DNA from: Onchidella celtica
Taxonomy: Eukaryota > Mollusca > Gastropoda > Systellommatophora > Onchidiidae
Reading direction: 5' to 3'
Length of the DNA stretch: 64,000 bases
Assembly: GCA_963931925.1 (NCBI GenBank)
Contig: OZ007579.1
Coordinates: 29,230,477-29,294,476 of the forward strand
Below, one piece after another: positions 62,657-64,000 of the stretch. The notes beneath the pieces were generated by a model. That model saw nothing but the letters and a program-made list of their open reading frames with translations, did no database searches and was not told where the DNA came from. Each line of letters opens with the position of its first letter. The first letter of the stretch is position 1. The position numbers were made by a program, and so were the translations under genes.

Positions 62657-63479
62657 ACAAAGAATACGAGAAAAGTCATAATTCGTGAGAAGGGCTTAGT
62701 GGAACATTGAGCGAAGTGCATAGCGTAGGTTTTGACTCACGCTTGAACTGCCATTGAGTCAACTAGCGAAAGCAAGCCCGGTGACCGACATAATAGTAGC
62801 ATGCTAGCACGTCACTGAGCGAGACAGGCTCTTTTCAGTTTCATTAGTGCATGCGTTGAATGAGTTCCATCTTAACGCCATAGTCCGAACAGCCAAGGCT
62901 AACTATGTTGAACCGTTTATGTAAATCCAATGTTTCAATTAAATGAATACACAATAAACCAACGATACACAATTACCAAACCATAGATAAGCTGCTTCAC
63001 TTTAAATTTACCGTGTTATGTATTGCTTATTAAAATTTCTTCCGATTATTCTATTACGTATTATTTAGTGAATTAAAGTTGCCCAACAGAAAAACGAATC
63101 GAACCATTTAAAAATGTTTCGATTTGTTTGTTATTAGTTGGCCTGGCATGTAAGTCTGGGGCTAAAGTTTCATCTCGGGAGACAATCAAAAGGAAACTAG
63201 TCCCTCTAAAAAGAAAAGCATGCTTTTTAAAAACGTACACAACACAATAATCAAGGGAGACCATACGTCATAAAAGGAAACATGAGCTAGATCGAGTAGT
63301 TAACTCCCGGTGATGTGAGATCACTTGTGCACACATGGCATTTTTTGATAATATTTTTACGTCACATTGTAATAATTTATACCTTATCAATTGATTCCTC
63401 TATAACTATTACGTTATGGCCACCTGGTAATATATGACATGTTGATGGTTATAAGATTTTGTAAGTACTAGTGTACGGG
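62657..63479. other. Sequence upstream of the lyase gene
   Basis: AT-rich, no recognised exon or promoter motif. A first non-coding exon could lie here or beyond the window. Confidence 0.4.
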
Positions 63480-64000
63480 CCCGTTCAAAGAACGGGTTGC
63501 AAACCACACGCACAATCAGCACACAGATTATGTAGATCTAGGAAGAAAACAACTCACAACTGGCACAGTAACACCCGCATGGCCCGTACCGTGCATAAAG
63601 CAGACGGCACCACAGACTAGGGACGGCACAGAAACACATGCCTTCAAACTTTGAAAGGCAACCAGAAGTTTAAAGTCGAAACAAAACAAAGGCAGGAGGG
63701 AGGCAACCATTATTGAGGAGAAAGCATTATTCGATGACGTACTCTCTCTCTCTTACAATAAAAGTAGTAATCTGCAGTCCTGCTTCAGAACTCATGCGCG
63801 CCAGGGCGCTTCGCACCAAGCTTGATATGGTTACTTTTTATGACATGCACGGTACTAAAGTCGAAGGGAGGCCATCATTGTTGAGAAGAAAGCATTGTTC
63901 GATATTTTTAGGCCTATTTTCATTTATTACAAAATTACGATACTTCGCTTTCATGTCAAAGAATAGACATAGTAGCAAAAAGAACTATCTTTCACATGTA
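63480..64000 (-). repeat. Dispersed repeat, inverted copy of 23578-23895, with internal insertion
   Basis: 63480-63745 and 63862-64000 match 23578-23895 in reverse. About 120 bp between them is extra, and about 40 bp (GGAGGC.A.CATT.TTGAG.AGAAAGCATT) is present twice, around 63697-63735 and 63866-63902. It continues beyond the right edge. Confidence 0.78.

Noticed and set aside
60275-62890. Scattered GAGTCAAGTTTG/TTTTGAGTCAG-like stretches also near 30220, 34950 and 37096
   Set aside because: Too diverged by eye to define a repeat family with boundaries.

Overview
This is a stretch of nuclear genome from an invertebrate animal. The evidence is spliced genes with GT-AG introns, three nuclear tRNA-Cys genes, a PLP-dependent sphingosine-1-phosphate lyase gene split into twelve exons, LTR retrotransposons, a LINE remnant, tRNA-derived SINEs, fold-back elements and very abundant microsatellites. 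A marine lophotrochozoan such as a mollusc fits best, but that is inference. Most long open frames in the window come from simple repeats or retrotransposons.

Left part (1-25.2 kb, + strand): two tandem paralogous genes encode small secreted, probably GPI-anchored, six-cysteine proteins that I do not recognise. Gene A is partial (exons 1244-1376, 3708-3808, 5277-5344; its 5' part lies off the left edge). Gene B (12242-25188) appears complete. Its signal peptide and its sequon-rich stalk are assembled from five tiny exons of 24, 30, 39, 39 and 54 nt. All five begin and end in phase 1, and they are followed by two exons carrying six cysteines and one exon for the hydrophobic tail. This micro-exon design is the most interesting finding. 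A CR1-like LINE remnant lies at 190-965, a SINE body at 9537-9735, and several fold-back elements lie in the introns and spacers.

Right part (29.2-62.6 kb, - strand): one sphingosine-1-phosphate lyase gene of twelve exons whose reading phases all agree, giving about 537-541 codons. Its ninth intron is about 23.3 kb long. It holds three tRNA-Cys genes, a full SINE with a tRNA head, several terminal-inverted-repeat elements and a 13.8 kb nested retrotransposon block.

The nested block is element A (+ strand, 40338-54129; 608-bp LTRs with three differences by eye; 5-bp target duplication GACAG), interrupted by element B (- strand, 46326-53470; 878-bp LTRs that look identical; target duplication CGCTT). 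In element A integrase lies upstream of reverse transcriptase, the rare Gmr1-like order of Ty3/Gypsy elements. Element B has the same order but has lost roughly 270 codons spanning the start of reverse transcriptase. A solo LTR of the element B family (56957-57836, target duplication TTGGC) sits in another intron of the lyase gene. Both elements have primer binding sites of the tRNA-Pro type.

The remainder is intergenic or intronic DNA dominated by GATA, GACA, GA and CCAT tracts. A repeat at the right edge (63480-64000) is an inverted copy of sequence at 23578-23895.
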